A DNA stretch of 64,000 nt from Piper betle. Taxonomy: Eukaryota; Streptophyta; Magnoliopsida; Piperales; Piperaceae. Under the pieces are notes generated by a model. It saw nothing but the letters and a program-made list of their open reading frames with translations, did no database searches and was not told the DNA's origin. Shown here piece after piece: positions 36,346 to 47,524 of the stretch. Both the position numbers and the translations under genes were made by a program. The stretch lies in NCBI GenBank assembly GCA_033002965.1, contig JAURVB010013957.1, forward strand, positions 1-64,000, written 5' to 3'. The stretch's first letter is position 1, and each line of letters begins with the position of its first letter.

Positions 36346-37383
36346 GTGCTACCTAAGTGTTAAAAATTTGATCTTGGACGTATGCATCGTAAATCCACTA
36401 TTTTCTCTGACATGTCTTCCTCCATTTGTATGTCTCCCTAGACGTGGTTGCTAACAACTGTGCTTAGGTTGTCCAATCATATGTGTCTGATCCGGAGGGG
36501 TTTGGATCATGGTGCTAACACATATAATGGTAAACCTATGCCGAACCCACTCTAATCTCCTAAAATCTGAGTGGCTGCTTCCATTAGTGTTGACTGGCCC
36601 TCAAACGGCAATCACTGGTCTGGTACCTTATCTCTGGTGGAATCCTATTAATTATCCGATCTCATAGGCAATAGTGGCCCTGATCTTTTCCTCATCATAT
36701 CGAGACCTCTATTTGGCAAGGAGAAGCCAAAACTGCTACCCGTAGGTCATAACTAGTGGAAGAGGAGGATGTGGTGAAGTACCCATTGGACTATCGATCC
36801 ACCTCGCTACTCATCGTCATTCATCAATATCTTTTGGAAGTGGTCCATCTCAAGTGCCAACTAACTTACTAGTATCTCTATACTTCAAGCTCCTTAAAAT
36901 TACCCTTTTTCATCATATACACTATGTCCCATGGAAAAAGGACTAAAGTAGTAACATGCAAGACTCGAACATCTGGACAATTATCCAATTCACTTACGCG
37001 ATGGACAGAACTAGTGGGTCTCTAAACCCATCATGACAATCCTGTCAGATTCCTGCTCACATCTGCTGACATCCGAATCTGGTATAAGATGAAATCTTAT
37101 ACCCATTCTACCTCTGCTAGCACTACAACATTCCCTGCTCACACCTAACTGGGCAAGCAATCTGATATCATGATAACAATCTATATATGGCATGTCAACT
37201 TAACTAAGGCGAATTCCACACACTTCTAACAAGGTCCGGAATACACTGTTATCCAAACAACTTATCAATAAAAATCTGCATGTAAGGAAAATAAACATAA
37301 ACATACCTGCCAGCTGGACTTGGAGCAGTCTTTGCACACACATCACCTATAAAAGTATCATACATCTTAATCGGCCGAGAGTA
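36346..37383 (-). other. Non-coding interior of element C, right part (leader side)
   Basis: No gag or other domain can be read on the minus strand downstream of the primer site. Only short open frames occur. Confidence 0.5.
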
Positions 37384-37395
37384 GCTCTGATACCA
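37384..37395 (-). other. Primer binding site of element C (initiator Met tRNA type)
   Basis: The minus strand reads TGGTATCAGAGC four bases after the end of the 5' LTR. This matches the complement of the 3' end of plant initiator methionine tRNA, the usual primer of chromoviruses. Confidence 0.88.
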
Positions 37396-37399
37396 ATTC

Positions 37400-37679
37400 T
37401 ATAACACCCCAAATCCGGTTCACACTCGTGAACCAAACCGGCATGTTACGGGCCCCGGTTAGGTCGGCTAACCCGAAACTAACTCGTGCGGATCCAATCT
37501 CGGCGTCTTAAGATGAAAATCCAACTTGCTATATGTATGTATGAATGCACAAAACCCTAACAGGATACTACATGGATGATATGCAACCAATTTTCACATC
37601 ATTACAATTACGGTAAAAATCCTGAAATAAAACCGTCAGGGTCTCCCCTAAAAGTGCAATTATGGGCCCACCCTGTCAA

Positions 37680-37719
<40 letters not shown>

Positions 37720-40282
37720 GTATTTATGATTTCATTCACACAAAATCTAACATATTATGAATTCATTCTGAAGCTGGGGTTTCAACCCACCACGCTTCCG
37801 CTGCACATCTCTGATCATGTTCACATTCTATCATGTCTCATGCATTTGAAAATTTCATTCACAATATAATAACATAACAATACAATATTAAACATTCAGA
37901 AATCTAACATGTGTGTGTGCACAAGACCTCATTGCTCCTCCGTCCAAGCTGGCTCCTCCAACTCGTGATTATTACCTACATATAGTATAAAAACACATCA
38001 GTAACAAGTGTTACTGGTCCGGAAAATAAAATAACTATAACAAACTGGCTATGAGAGCAAACTCTCATATGAAAGAAAACCAACATATACTCCACTTGAA
38101 CACTCTTAAGGGCACTACTGAGGAGCCACTGGGCTGCAGACCCGGTAGCATCCCGAACTTACTGCTGATGGTACTGTGCCGCTCTCGGCACTTCTTTTTA
38201 GTACTTCTCGTGAAACTTTATCCTAAGCCCTCTCCTTACCTCCATATTTCTCCTACCTTGAGCACGAAGGTCGAGTACTTTCACGCAGTCGCCTTTAGTA
38301 CCCTTTGAACCACAAGTCCAGACATGCGCTGTACTAAACAGTACCCGTAAACCTCCACGTTCTCCGAGTGTGAGGAACTCAAACGTGGAGTTGTTAGGAT
38401 CCCTCGAGAATGGAACAGTCTACTGGCACTAATCCAGAGCCCGCTTTGACTGTCACAGCATCCTCTGCATGGTACATGCAGTCGATTTCTCCATCTCTCG
38501 TCTCACTGAAAACGCGAAAACTACATATATATAGGGTTGGGTAGGGGTTTATCTAATAGGCCCGAAGGCAACTTGTGGTGGATTTTGTTTTCGAAATCAT
38601 CTTCGAGGGATCTCATCTTCGAGGGGTTATTAATCCGAAAAATTATTCGATTAAATGGCCCGAGTTAAGTGGGATCCGATAAAGTGCCACGTAACTCGTC
38701 CTGTAGGCATTAAAACAAACATACAATAGAAAAGAGTAAAACAGACGAGTCCTAAACGGACCTGGTAGAAGCTCCAAGCGTGTCATCGCGCCTAGGCGGC
38801 GAGCTCCTACTCCGTACCTACACATCAAAACTAAATACTAACGCCCGCTAACTAAATGATGAATCACACACAATGACCGTCAATCAATAATCAAATAATC
38901 ATAAATGTGAAAATACTTCTAACTAATATTATTCATACCAATTTTACTGTGTTTTTCCTAAGTTACATCGTACCCGATTAACATGCTCAAATTTATTTTA
39001 CATCATCGGATCACTTAATATTTACTCATTACCAATCATATCATACATATCATTACTTCTTTCATGCTCAGACTTCTATCATGGGAATCACTCAATCCTA
39101 TCATGTTATGCTAACAATCATCAATTTAAATAATCAATTGGAGGTAATTATACCTCACATCGTCGGCAATCGGCGACGGCTAGGGTTCCGTCGCGTGTCT
39201 CGGAGCTCGAATTCGGCGCTCCCCGGCGTCCGAAGTTCGATCGGGCTCGACTTGGTGAGCCCCGCGGAAGATCCGGTGAATTCTAGAAATTCCAATTTTC
39301 CGGCAGCTACTGGCGGTTTTCCGGCGGCTTCCGGTGGTTTTCTGACGACAATCGCCGGCGGCGTCTACTGGCCGGAAAGTGGTCGTGTTGGGTACCATCG
39401 GAACCGGCTCGTTGAGCCCGACTCATCTACGAGGTCGACGAGGCCAACGGAGGTGGCGGCTCACCGAAAAATGCACAACACAGAGCGGCGGCGATGGGTC
39501 GCTAAATCCGGCCGGTCAGGCCGACGATGGCCTCTGCTCCGGTTGGGAAAGGCGGCTGAGGGATCGAGGGTGCCAAGGCAACTGCTGGATCGCAGCGGCC
39601 ACGGTGCCCAGTGGCGCGATTGGCGACAGAAGCACGACACAAAGGCGAGGCTTCCTCGCGTCACAGCTGCCAGCTCGTGGCCAGGCCTGGTCGAGGCAGC
39701 AGGGCCACGCCGTGGCCGGGCTGGGCGCCGTCGATCGGCGGCTAGGCGGCGTCGGCCGTGGCGGCAGTGGCGCGCGAACAGGGGCGGTGTGGCGGGCAAG
39801 GGTTTGGGGAAGAAGAAGAGAAGGGCGCGGGGGTGTGTGGTGGCAAAGTCGTAAATATTACTTGACTCGTCTCCGACTCAAGTCAAAAATAATATTTAAG
39901 TCGTAAAAATTCCAAAAAATATGGGAAAATCCCATAAAATCAAACAACACCAAAAAAATCATAATGGTATGTTCTAGAACTATCAACCCACCCATCCGTA
40001 ACGCGTCCTAACGCGGTAAACGGCCTAAAACTAATTATACGATCTATTATATATCATAATAAAAAAATGAATTGCATACTCTCATATATTCTGATAACTC
40101 ATTCTTTCCTGCTGTGTTCATGACGTTATCATCATATACTTGGGTACACATGACCCTCATGGCTCATACACGAGACCGGCGTCGGCTCAGTACACGTGTT
40201 CTAAAACTGACTCAACTCGAAAATAACGGTCGAACCGACCGGTTCTGAATATAAAACTCTGACTCGAATCGTGGGTTTTACA
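37400..40282 (-). repeat. 5' LTR of element C
   Basis: 2883 bp, starting TGTAAAACCCACG on the minus strand and ending GTGTTATA. It is very similar to 30584-33841 apart from the single-copy state of the 357-bp unit, a longer TA microsatellite (about 37685-37714) and a few small indels such as one in the GAATTCC region near 39275. Confidence 0.92.
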
Positions 40283-42540
40283 TAATGCATACATTAACGG
40301 TGCAGTATCAATAATAGTAGCTATAATTTTGACAGTTTAATAACACAATCATGTGAAATTCAATATGATGGGTGAAAATCAAAATATTATATTTATTTAA
40401 CAATTATAAAAGTAAAACAACTAAAACAGTTCGATTAATCAGCTAACGGTCAATCACAGTTAAACAATCAACCTTAAGCAATAAATCGATCAAATAGCTA
40501 AATAATCAACTATTAAAATAGTCAAAACAATCGATTTGATCAATTTAGTCAAACCAGTCAAAACAATTATCTGATCAAAACTTAAGACTCAAAAAATATA
40601 AGTCTAATAAATGGTAAATAATTTAGAAGAGTCTAAGATAGTCTAAACTATTGATAGACTTAAGTTTTGTAACAAGCACAACATACAGAGAATTTATCAC
40701 TTATAAATAACTGATAAATGAATAATAATATATATATGATATATCACAATAATTTCAGAAATATAGAACATATGGTAAATTTAACGTACAATCAGAACAG
40801 TAGTTAAGCATTTAACTATACTCAATAGACCGTTAAAAGTTCATAGAAATTTTTAGAATTTAAATTAGTTATCATTGCCTCGAGTCAATAAATTCAATAA
40901 ATATTCACTAAATAGGGTAAAATACACTGTAAATCAGAATAATATGAACATGTCACAAACATATCAATTTAGTGATACGCATGTGCATAGGAATCGAAGG
41001 TTAGAAAATATACCTCGATCTGTCCGAAAAAAAAATAAGACGGTGTAAAAAACGGTCTGGTTTAGTCTGAATAAGTTGCACCGGAGTCAAATGGGTCAGG
41101 TCAGACCGTGACCCGCGCTGGGTCCGGACCCAACAATCGGGCCCGACATCGCGCCTAGAGCCGACGGGTGGCCGGAGAGGAAACCGACAACGGTGGTACG
41201 GCGGACGGCGGCGAAGGTCGGCGACGGTGGAGCTGACGATGGCGAATGACTCGGCGGAAACGGCGACACCAACGACGGCCTGGAGGTGGCCGGAATTGAG
41301 CCGGAAAGAGGATCGCCGGCGGCGACGGTGAGCTCGAGTAGGCCTCGGCTAACTGCGGCGTCTCAAGGCCGTCCTGAGGTCGATATCGGTACCCGAGACA
41401 ATAGTGAAGGCGTCGGGGTAGTCGAGGTGGCCTGCCGACGGCCTGAATTCGGCCCGAAAGCCATGGACTGTATCCGGTTGGGCCAGGATCCATTCCGGTA
41501 AATTCAACGATGACGATCACATTGGTGGTGACGGTGTCAGAGATTGGGTCGCCGGTCGGCCGAAATTGGCTCCGAACGGTGACGGCCGGAAAGCTTCAAA
41601 TCCTCACCGGCGGCAGAGAAGGGCGACGACCCATGGTCAATGGCCGTGTACAAGACAGCCGCTTCTGCGTACAATTTTCGGCGAACGGCATGCCAGTTAG
41701 CGGCGATGCTGATGGAGGATGGTATTCGGCATTGTCAGATATCGATCAAACGTGGAAATGCGGCCAACGACGGCCTGCTGGTGGCTTAGAAAGCCGTGAA
41801 AAGTAAGGTTGGGGGAAATGGATAAAACAGGGGAAGAAGGTCAAGGGTCTGGTTGGGCAAAACCCCTAAATGCGTGTCGATGTTCAAAACCGGAATGACA
41901 GCACAAATCAAAGTCACAACAGTGACAAACTGGACACTCTATTTTATAAAATCATAATAAATTGTAAATGACCCCATGAGGGTAGTTTTGCAATTTCACC
42001 TTACAAACAATTATTATTACTAATATTATTATTATTATTATTATTATTACTATTTATTAATTCTATTAATAATTACAACACTATCCACCAATGATCATGA
42101 AAATTTCGGAATACTAGTATTTACTAATCGTAAACAATTATACCGAGTGGCAAAAGTATAATTTCAGAAGCAAAAACCTTATAAAATTAAAGGCTCCGAT
42201 TCTACTGATGGGTTACAACTTTGCATGAATCCAAATAATATTAACACTTTGGGAACATATATCTTCATCGCCTTGGTTAACTAAGGATGAGGATACCACT
42301 AAAGTGCGGCTCTAAGAGGGGGAGGATGGAGAGGATGTCACATGTTTGGCAGGGAGAAAGTAGACAGTGGGTGCATTTTGTCTCCGTTTTGGGAAGTAAG
42401 CTAGAAGGACCCACCTAAAAATGCCTAGATGGTGCACTTTGGCTAAGCGATGATTGATGGCATGACAGCATCCAGCGTTGGTAAAAATCATAAACATCCA
42501 CAATCTGAAAGTCTGACCGACAATGTGAATATGTAACACT
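40283..42540. other. Intergenic region with a GC-rich patch
   Basis: No gene is supported. 40283-41030 is AT-rich and rich in AATCAA/AACAAT words, continuing the tract at 30.2-30.58 kb that element C split. 41040-41800 is GC-rich with CGGCG-type words and short open frames on both strands, much like the LTR GC blocks but not the same family by eye, so it may be an old LTR. An (ATT)n run lies at about 42020-42050. Confidence 0.4.
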
Positions 42541-42564
42541 CTTTAATTAATTATTTTTTAGTGC

Positions 42565-42618
42565 CTGCTCGGGGCGGGGAGGGGGGTAGGGGTGGGGTTG
42601 GAATGGGGGCCGGGGAGG
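42565..42618 (+). other. G-rich tract with quadruplex potential
   Basis: The plus strand has a series of G runs (GGGGCGGGGAGGGGGG, then GGGG, GGGG, GGGGG and GGGG) within about 55 bases, separated by one to five bases. It lies between element C and the defensin-like gene, beyond that gene's 3' end. Confidence 0.7.
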
Positions 42619-42830
42619 TTATTTTTCAATTCCTTGTGTGAATGGTTATGTGGTTAATGTTGTTCATGTCTGTCGAGTGTCAACGTGTCTTAGATTAGGG
42701 ATTGTTGCCCTAAAAAAAAAACCAAAAATAGGAAACAAGAATCAAACAAACAAAATTGAACACCATTTAATTTCATTATTGATGACAAAGCTGTTCTAGT
42801 CACAACAGCTAGAGGTTACATTGCAGCATT

Positions 42831-43162
42831 CTAACACTTGCAGAAGCAGTACCGTTTGTTGTCCTTAATCACGCAAATGCCGTCTCTGTCGCATCCCTTG
42901 AGGCAACTCACCGTGCACTTATCATGCATGGCCGCCGATTCGGGATCACACAATGGTTCTTCATAGTATGTGCAACACTTAGCCGAGGTAGGAAATGCAA
43001 CAGACAAGGAACCTATAATAGAGGTAACTAAAATCAAACATAATTGTAATTTAAGGATTAAACAACAACTTCAAAGGAAATGAAACTGTTCTCTTTTAAA
43101 TTACCAGCAATTAGCAAGAACATGAAGAGGAAAGTGAGGCCCATCACTCCAACTTTGGCCAT
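42831..43162 (-). CDS. Secreted cysteine-rich defensin-like peptide
   Basis: Two exons, 43105-43162 and 42831-43012, join in frame (240 nt, 79 aa). The split lies at the end of a hydrophobic signal peptide (MAKVGVMGLTFLFMFLLIA), the usual intron position in plant defensin-like genes. The predicted mature part has ten cysteines: an adjacent CC pair, a CxxxC pair (CTVSC), GxxC-type spacing (DRDGIC) and a terminal CFCKC cluster. The CxxxC plus CxC layout fits the CS-alpha-beta fold, but the CC pair and ten cysteines differ from the eight-cysteine classical defensins. Antimicrobial or signalling function is inference only. I do not recognise a named orthologue. Confidence 0.8.
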
Positions 43163-43383
43163 TTTGATGATCTTTATAGTTAATAAATCTCTACAATAAG
43201 TGGCTTAGCAAAGTAAACTTGATAGAATTGTGGATAATAGAGGTTCATTTATGAAAACTAAATTAAATATAATTATTTTGTGTACCTTGTAGCGGAATAT
43301 GCTAATTAGATGTCCTCAGAAACCAAACTTTTCACAAATAGCCTTCTCAATTTTTTATATACTTCAACTTTATGTAGGGGGTC

Positions 43384-43392
43384 TTATTTATA
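43384..43392 (-). promoter_or_regulatory. TATA box candidate of the defensin-like gene
   Basis: The minus strand reads CTATAAATAAGAC about 220 bases upstream of the ATG. The word is a good TATA box. The distance implies a leader of nearly 200 bases, so confidence is moderate. Confidence 0.45.
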
Positions 43393-45599
43393 GATGATAG
43401 AAAAGACTTCTCCCCGATCATATCTTAAATGATCCCTAACTTCAAGGATCACAAATTTGGTTCAATGGTCCTAAATATTAGATAAATCTTATGAATATTT
43501 CCAACATTCATGTATAAAGATTAAGTTAGATGTTCCCAAATAGTGGAGGTACCTAATAACTATGTCCAATAGTCATGTACATAAATTCGATTCAATGTTT
43601 TCAAAAAGTGGGCATATTAAAAAATTGTGTCCAACCGTTGATTGAAAATGAATTGACTTTCAAGACCTAAAGCAGGTTAAATCTAATGAAGAAGCATGAT
43701 ATTAGTGTGATGGCGGATAGCAATTTTACAATCGAGAAATAAATCAATGGAGTTTAGGCAAAACCAAAATAAAATAAAATAGGAGTGTAAAACCTAGGCT
43801 TTTGCCCGATGGTGTTAGCATCGGTTTGGTTTTTATCTAGACTATAACAACCCAGCCCAAAGTGCAATAAAATACTCCTAAGTTATCGTTTCAAAAGTAG
43901 GTAACTGAAGTTAAAGATCTATAGTTCATTCATATTTATAAATATAATCTTACCTCATGTGTATTAAATTAGGGATTAATTAAAAGATCTTAAAATTTAC
44001 CCACCTTAGGAAATTATGTCCTCGAAATTTCTATTCTTGGACCATAACTAGCCCTAGCCCACGTCCTCCTTTGACCTATGACGAGCAGCCTAGCCTACGT
44101 CTCTAATCTAGCTCACCCCATCTAATATAAAACTAAGTTGTTCTAATACTATTTGTAACGAACCAATCCAAAGTGTAAAATAATGAGCTTAAGTTATCTC
44201 TCCAAAAGTAGTTAGCCAAAGTTGAAAGTTTATAGACACACCCGATGGAATAGCATGTAGCTACAACGTTTAATTACTTCTTTTATTTTGAGACCCGTCG
44301 AGTCATACTTAGATGTTAGAACTGTCTCTCTTGCTAGTCTAGTTTTTTTGCCACATGTTTGGTATCCTTTTAGTCGTTCCTAGCCCCTGTGAAACTTGTG
44401 GTGCAGTTCCCTAGGGTGATCGACACCCTAGGTGAAAACCCTAGGTGCACGAATACTATACCTAGTGCAAGGCAAAGGCACCCTGCTATGCCCTTCAGCT
44501 GGTGCCTTATGGTTTTCAAGTCTTTGTGGTGGTTATGGCCTGTGTATACCACCTAATCAAAAATTAATTTTACAACCTTTTCGTACAGAAAGTGATACAA
44601 AATTTGCTACTTACCATTTTTTGATGTCTTAGACATAGTGGTGAAATTATTTTAAAATTTTTGAAGATTAAAAATGGTGGCATTGAAGTCAAACTTTTCA
44701 AATAACAAGTCAATTTAAAGACGGCAAAATTTACTATTTTATATAAATTATAAAAAATTAAAAAAATAGTGAATTTGTGATTATCAAACTATCATAGACT
44801 GGCTTACGAATTCATGTTGTACTCTAAGGAACCACATAAAAATCTTCAGTGTTTTTCCTCGTTCACGGGCCTAATTTATTATTGTTATTTTACTCATACC
44901 ATATTTTTGTGCTACAATCATGCATGGGTCCCACCGAATCCTCCAATTGATTCGACTCAACGACGTGGATGATTCCATGCCTGAACATGTATTTATACAT
45001 ATGAGTGATAATCTATTGTAAGATTTTATGCCTTTTATACATATGAGTGATAATCTCTTGTAAGATCTCACGCTTAATATGACAGTGAGGCCCAAGTGTA
45101 ACCAAATTATTCTATATTAAATATCATTAGTGGTAGTTTTAAAATTTCAGTAATAAATTATTGTTTAATTGCTATCACTCGTACATATCTTATTGTTCAT
45201 TGGATTTTACAACTAACATTGATACTAAAACCTTGCAACTTGATTATTTTTCTTATACGTATTTAGGTGCAGAGGAAACAAATTGAATCGAGCCCAAATT
45301 TTATTTGATTTGAGCTTGGTTGAGCATTTATACGTATTTAGGGTTTGATCTCTTTCGTTGTCTGATCAAGGAAATAAGTAAGTTGAAACAAGGCTAGAGC
45401 TGGTTCACTTCTCATTTATTTGTATTTTTATTTATCATAATATGTAAAAGAAATTATTTTAAGAACTGAGATATCTAAAATTATCATATATATATATATA
45501 TGTATGTGTGTATGTGGTAAAGTTTTCCTCAATTTAGGACAGAAAATTTTTTTGCCGTCTGACAGGTCTAATGTTTTCATAAAAATAAAAATAAATAAA
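43393..45599. other. Intergenic region with old LTR fragments
   Basis: No gene is supported. Near 43846 (TATAACAACCCAGCCC) and 44155 (TGTAACGAACCAATCC) two similar LTR-start-like words occur. Near 44004-44025 the plus strand reads TTAGGAAATTATGTCCTCG, a decayed form of the pol-end/polypurine region seen in elements A and C. This points to a different, older gypsy family. A 42-bp tandem duplication lies at 44992-45075. Confidence 0.45.
44992..45075. repeat. 42-bp tandem duplication
   Basis: TTTATACATATGAGTGATAA at 44992 recurs at about 45034, with the following TCTATTGTAAGAT / TCTCTTGTAAGAT also repeated. Confidence 0.85.
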
Positions 45600-46460
45600 C
45601 CTCCCCTAATGACGCCGAAGGCCACAGCCCCGCCGCGGATGCCCCTCTTCCCCGCTCCCCCTCGAACCCGCCATCCCGCCGCGGCCGCCACCCCTCCCCG
45701 CTCCACCTTGACCTCGCCGCTCGCGACTCCCTCCTCTACTTCACTCCCCCCTCCCTTGCCACGACCACCCCCGCCCTACCACAGCACCCCTCCTCCCCTC
45801 TCCCCCTAGACCCAGCTGTCCCGCCACGACCGCCACCCCTCCCTGCTCCACCTTGACCCTACTGCCCGCAACTCCCTCCTCTACCCTACTCCTGCCACAA
45901 ACACCCCTGTCCCACCGTGGCCGCCCCTCCTCCCCACTCCCCCTCAACCCGTCCGTCCTGCCACGGTCACCACACCTCCCCGCTCCACCTCGACCTTCCT
46001 CGACCCCCCCGTCCCGCCACGGTCACCACCCCTCCCCTGCTGCGGCTGCCCCCGCCTCGCTGCATACGCCCCTCCTCCCCACTCCCCCTAGACCCCGTTG
46101 TCCTGCCACGATCGCCACCCCTCCCCACTCCGCCTCAACCCCGCCGCCCGTGACTTCATCCTCTACCCTGCTCCCCCTCCCCCACCACAGTAGCCCCTCC
46201 TCCCCACTCCCCCTCGACCCCGCCTTCCCGCCGTGGCAGCCACCACTCCCCGCTCCACCTTGACCCCATTGCCCGTGACTCCTTCCCCTACCCTACTCCC
46301 CCCTCCCCCACCACGGACGCCCCTCCTCCCCACTCCCCTCCTACCCGGCACGGCTGCCACCCCTCCCCGCTCCACCTCAACCCCGCTGTCCACAACTCCC
46401 TCCTCTGCCCTGCTCCCCCCGTCCTTTGTCACGGCCACCCCCACCCCGCCGTAGCCACAT
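45600..46460. repeat. C-rich minisatellite, about six units of 120-145 bp
   Basis: Units start with CCCCTCCTCCCCACTCCCCC (near 45643, 45786, 45925, 46069, 46193 and 46319). Each continues with a CCGCCACG..CGCCACCCCTCCC part, a GCTCCACCTTGACCCC part and a ACTCCCTCCTCTACCCTGC part. The plus strand is strongly C-rich with few G, so proline/threonine-rich frames appear on one strand and Gly/Arg-rich frames on the other. None starts or ends like a gene. Confidence 0.85.
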
Positions 46461-47524
46461 AAGGCTATGCACAGCCCGATGGATTTGACCAGCAAACAGC
46501 AAGACAAGGCCAACTGCAGCAGGACCTGGCCGACAGTGGCCAAATCTAGCTACAGCCGGCAATTTTTTCTTTTTGTTGTACGGCTAGATCTTGCCACTGC
46601 CGGCTAGGTCCATTCGCCTGGCCACGTAGCCAGATCCATCCACGGCTGGAGTTGGTCCGAGGGGTAGCCAAACATGGCTATCTGTGGTCGACAGAGCCAC
46701 TTGGCTGTCGTTGGCATCATTTAGGAAGGTTTAGTTTTTTTTAAAACAATAAATCTAGGTCATCCTTATAATCGGACAACCCTATTCAAATTTTGGTGCA
46801 AATTTTATTTTTTTTTTTGCCTCGGGCACACCCAATCGCCTCTCATATATATATAAAACTTCGAGCTAGTTGTTTGCCCTAGCCATTCAACTCATTTTGA
46901 GTGTGGTGAAGGGTGATCCAATCATTTACTATAAAAAAATCATTTACTAATTAAAAGATGAATGATTTTTTCTTCCATGAAAATTATAATCATGATTAAA
47001 ATATACATTTCACTAGATGAAAATCATCCACTTCTTATACTGAAAATCATCCGCTTTTTATAATTAAAATTATCCGAAAGAAAAACCATTAATTATTTTC
47101 CCGAGTATTGTACATTTCTACCCCATGGCAAATCATAATAAAGGCATGGATAAAAACATTTTCATAGGAATCTAAAATTATTAAAAAGATTAAGAATGTT
47201 TTATAACGTGAGAAAAAGAAAAGAAAAGGAAACAAAGAGCAATCATCACCTCATAACCGTTTGTTAGGCTTTCAACTTGCAGTGCATATGAACCCTTGCA
47301 ACACTACAAGCAGTATTCTTCTTTACATGTCTACCTTTCAATTCTCAACTTCAATGGCAACCAGGAGTCTAATTTCATAGACAAATTTGGGCAAAAAAAA
47401 CGCAACTGATATCTCTCTGCTACAAAAATAAGTTATATCATAGAAAATTACAAGTTTTGATGCTTTATTCATAAAATGCACCAAATGTAGGAAGATTATT
47501 TAGCAGATGAATTAGAGAAAGAAA
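46461..47524. other. Non-coding region downstream of the sucrose-phosphatase gene
   Basis: No gene is seen. 46480-46700 contains several GGCTAGATC/GGCCA-type words in irregular repetition. The rest is AT-rich and includes the probable 3' untranslated region of the next gene. Confidence 0.4.

Larger units (their letters stand above)
30584..40282 (-). mobile_element. Element C: full-length, coding-poor (LARD-like) gypsy element, TSD TAATG
   Basis: A 9699-bp element with two long LTRs (37400-40282 as 5' LTR, 30584-33841 as 3' LTR) and a 3558-bp interior. TAATG flanks both sides (30579-30583 and 40283-40287). Minus orientation follows from an iMet-type primer site at 37384-37395 and a polypurine tract at 33842-33857. 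The interior shows no gag, protease, RT, RNase H or integrase. Only the extreme 3' end of a pol frame remains (a FRGRNFYKEGRL-like end) next to the polypurine tract. Long LTRs around a shorter non-coding interior are the definition of a LARD. It would need proteins from an autonomous relative such as the ancestor of element A. Confidence 0.92.

Noticed and set aside
36015..36363. Repetitive Cys/Thr/His/Arg peptide on the minus strand and its counterpart on the plus strand
   Set aside because: It is a 20-bp minisatellite read through. The period is not a multiple of three and both strands are equally open.
45504..46543. Proline/threonine-rich frames (plus) and Gly/Val/Arg-rich frames (minus), up to 136 codons
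   Set aside because: They are produced by the C-rich minisatellite. The unit length varies and the frame is not kept between units.
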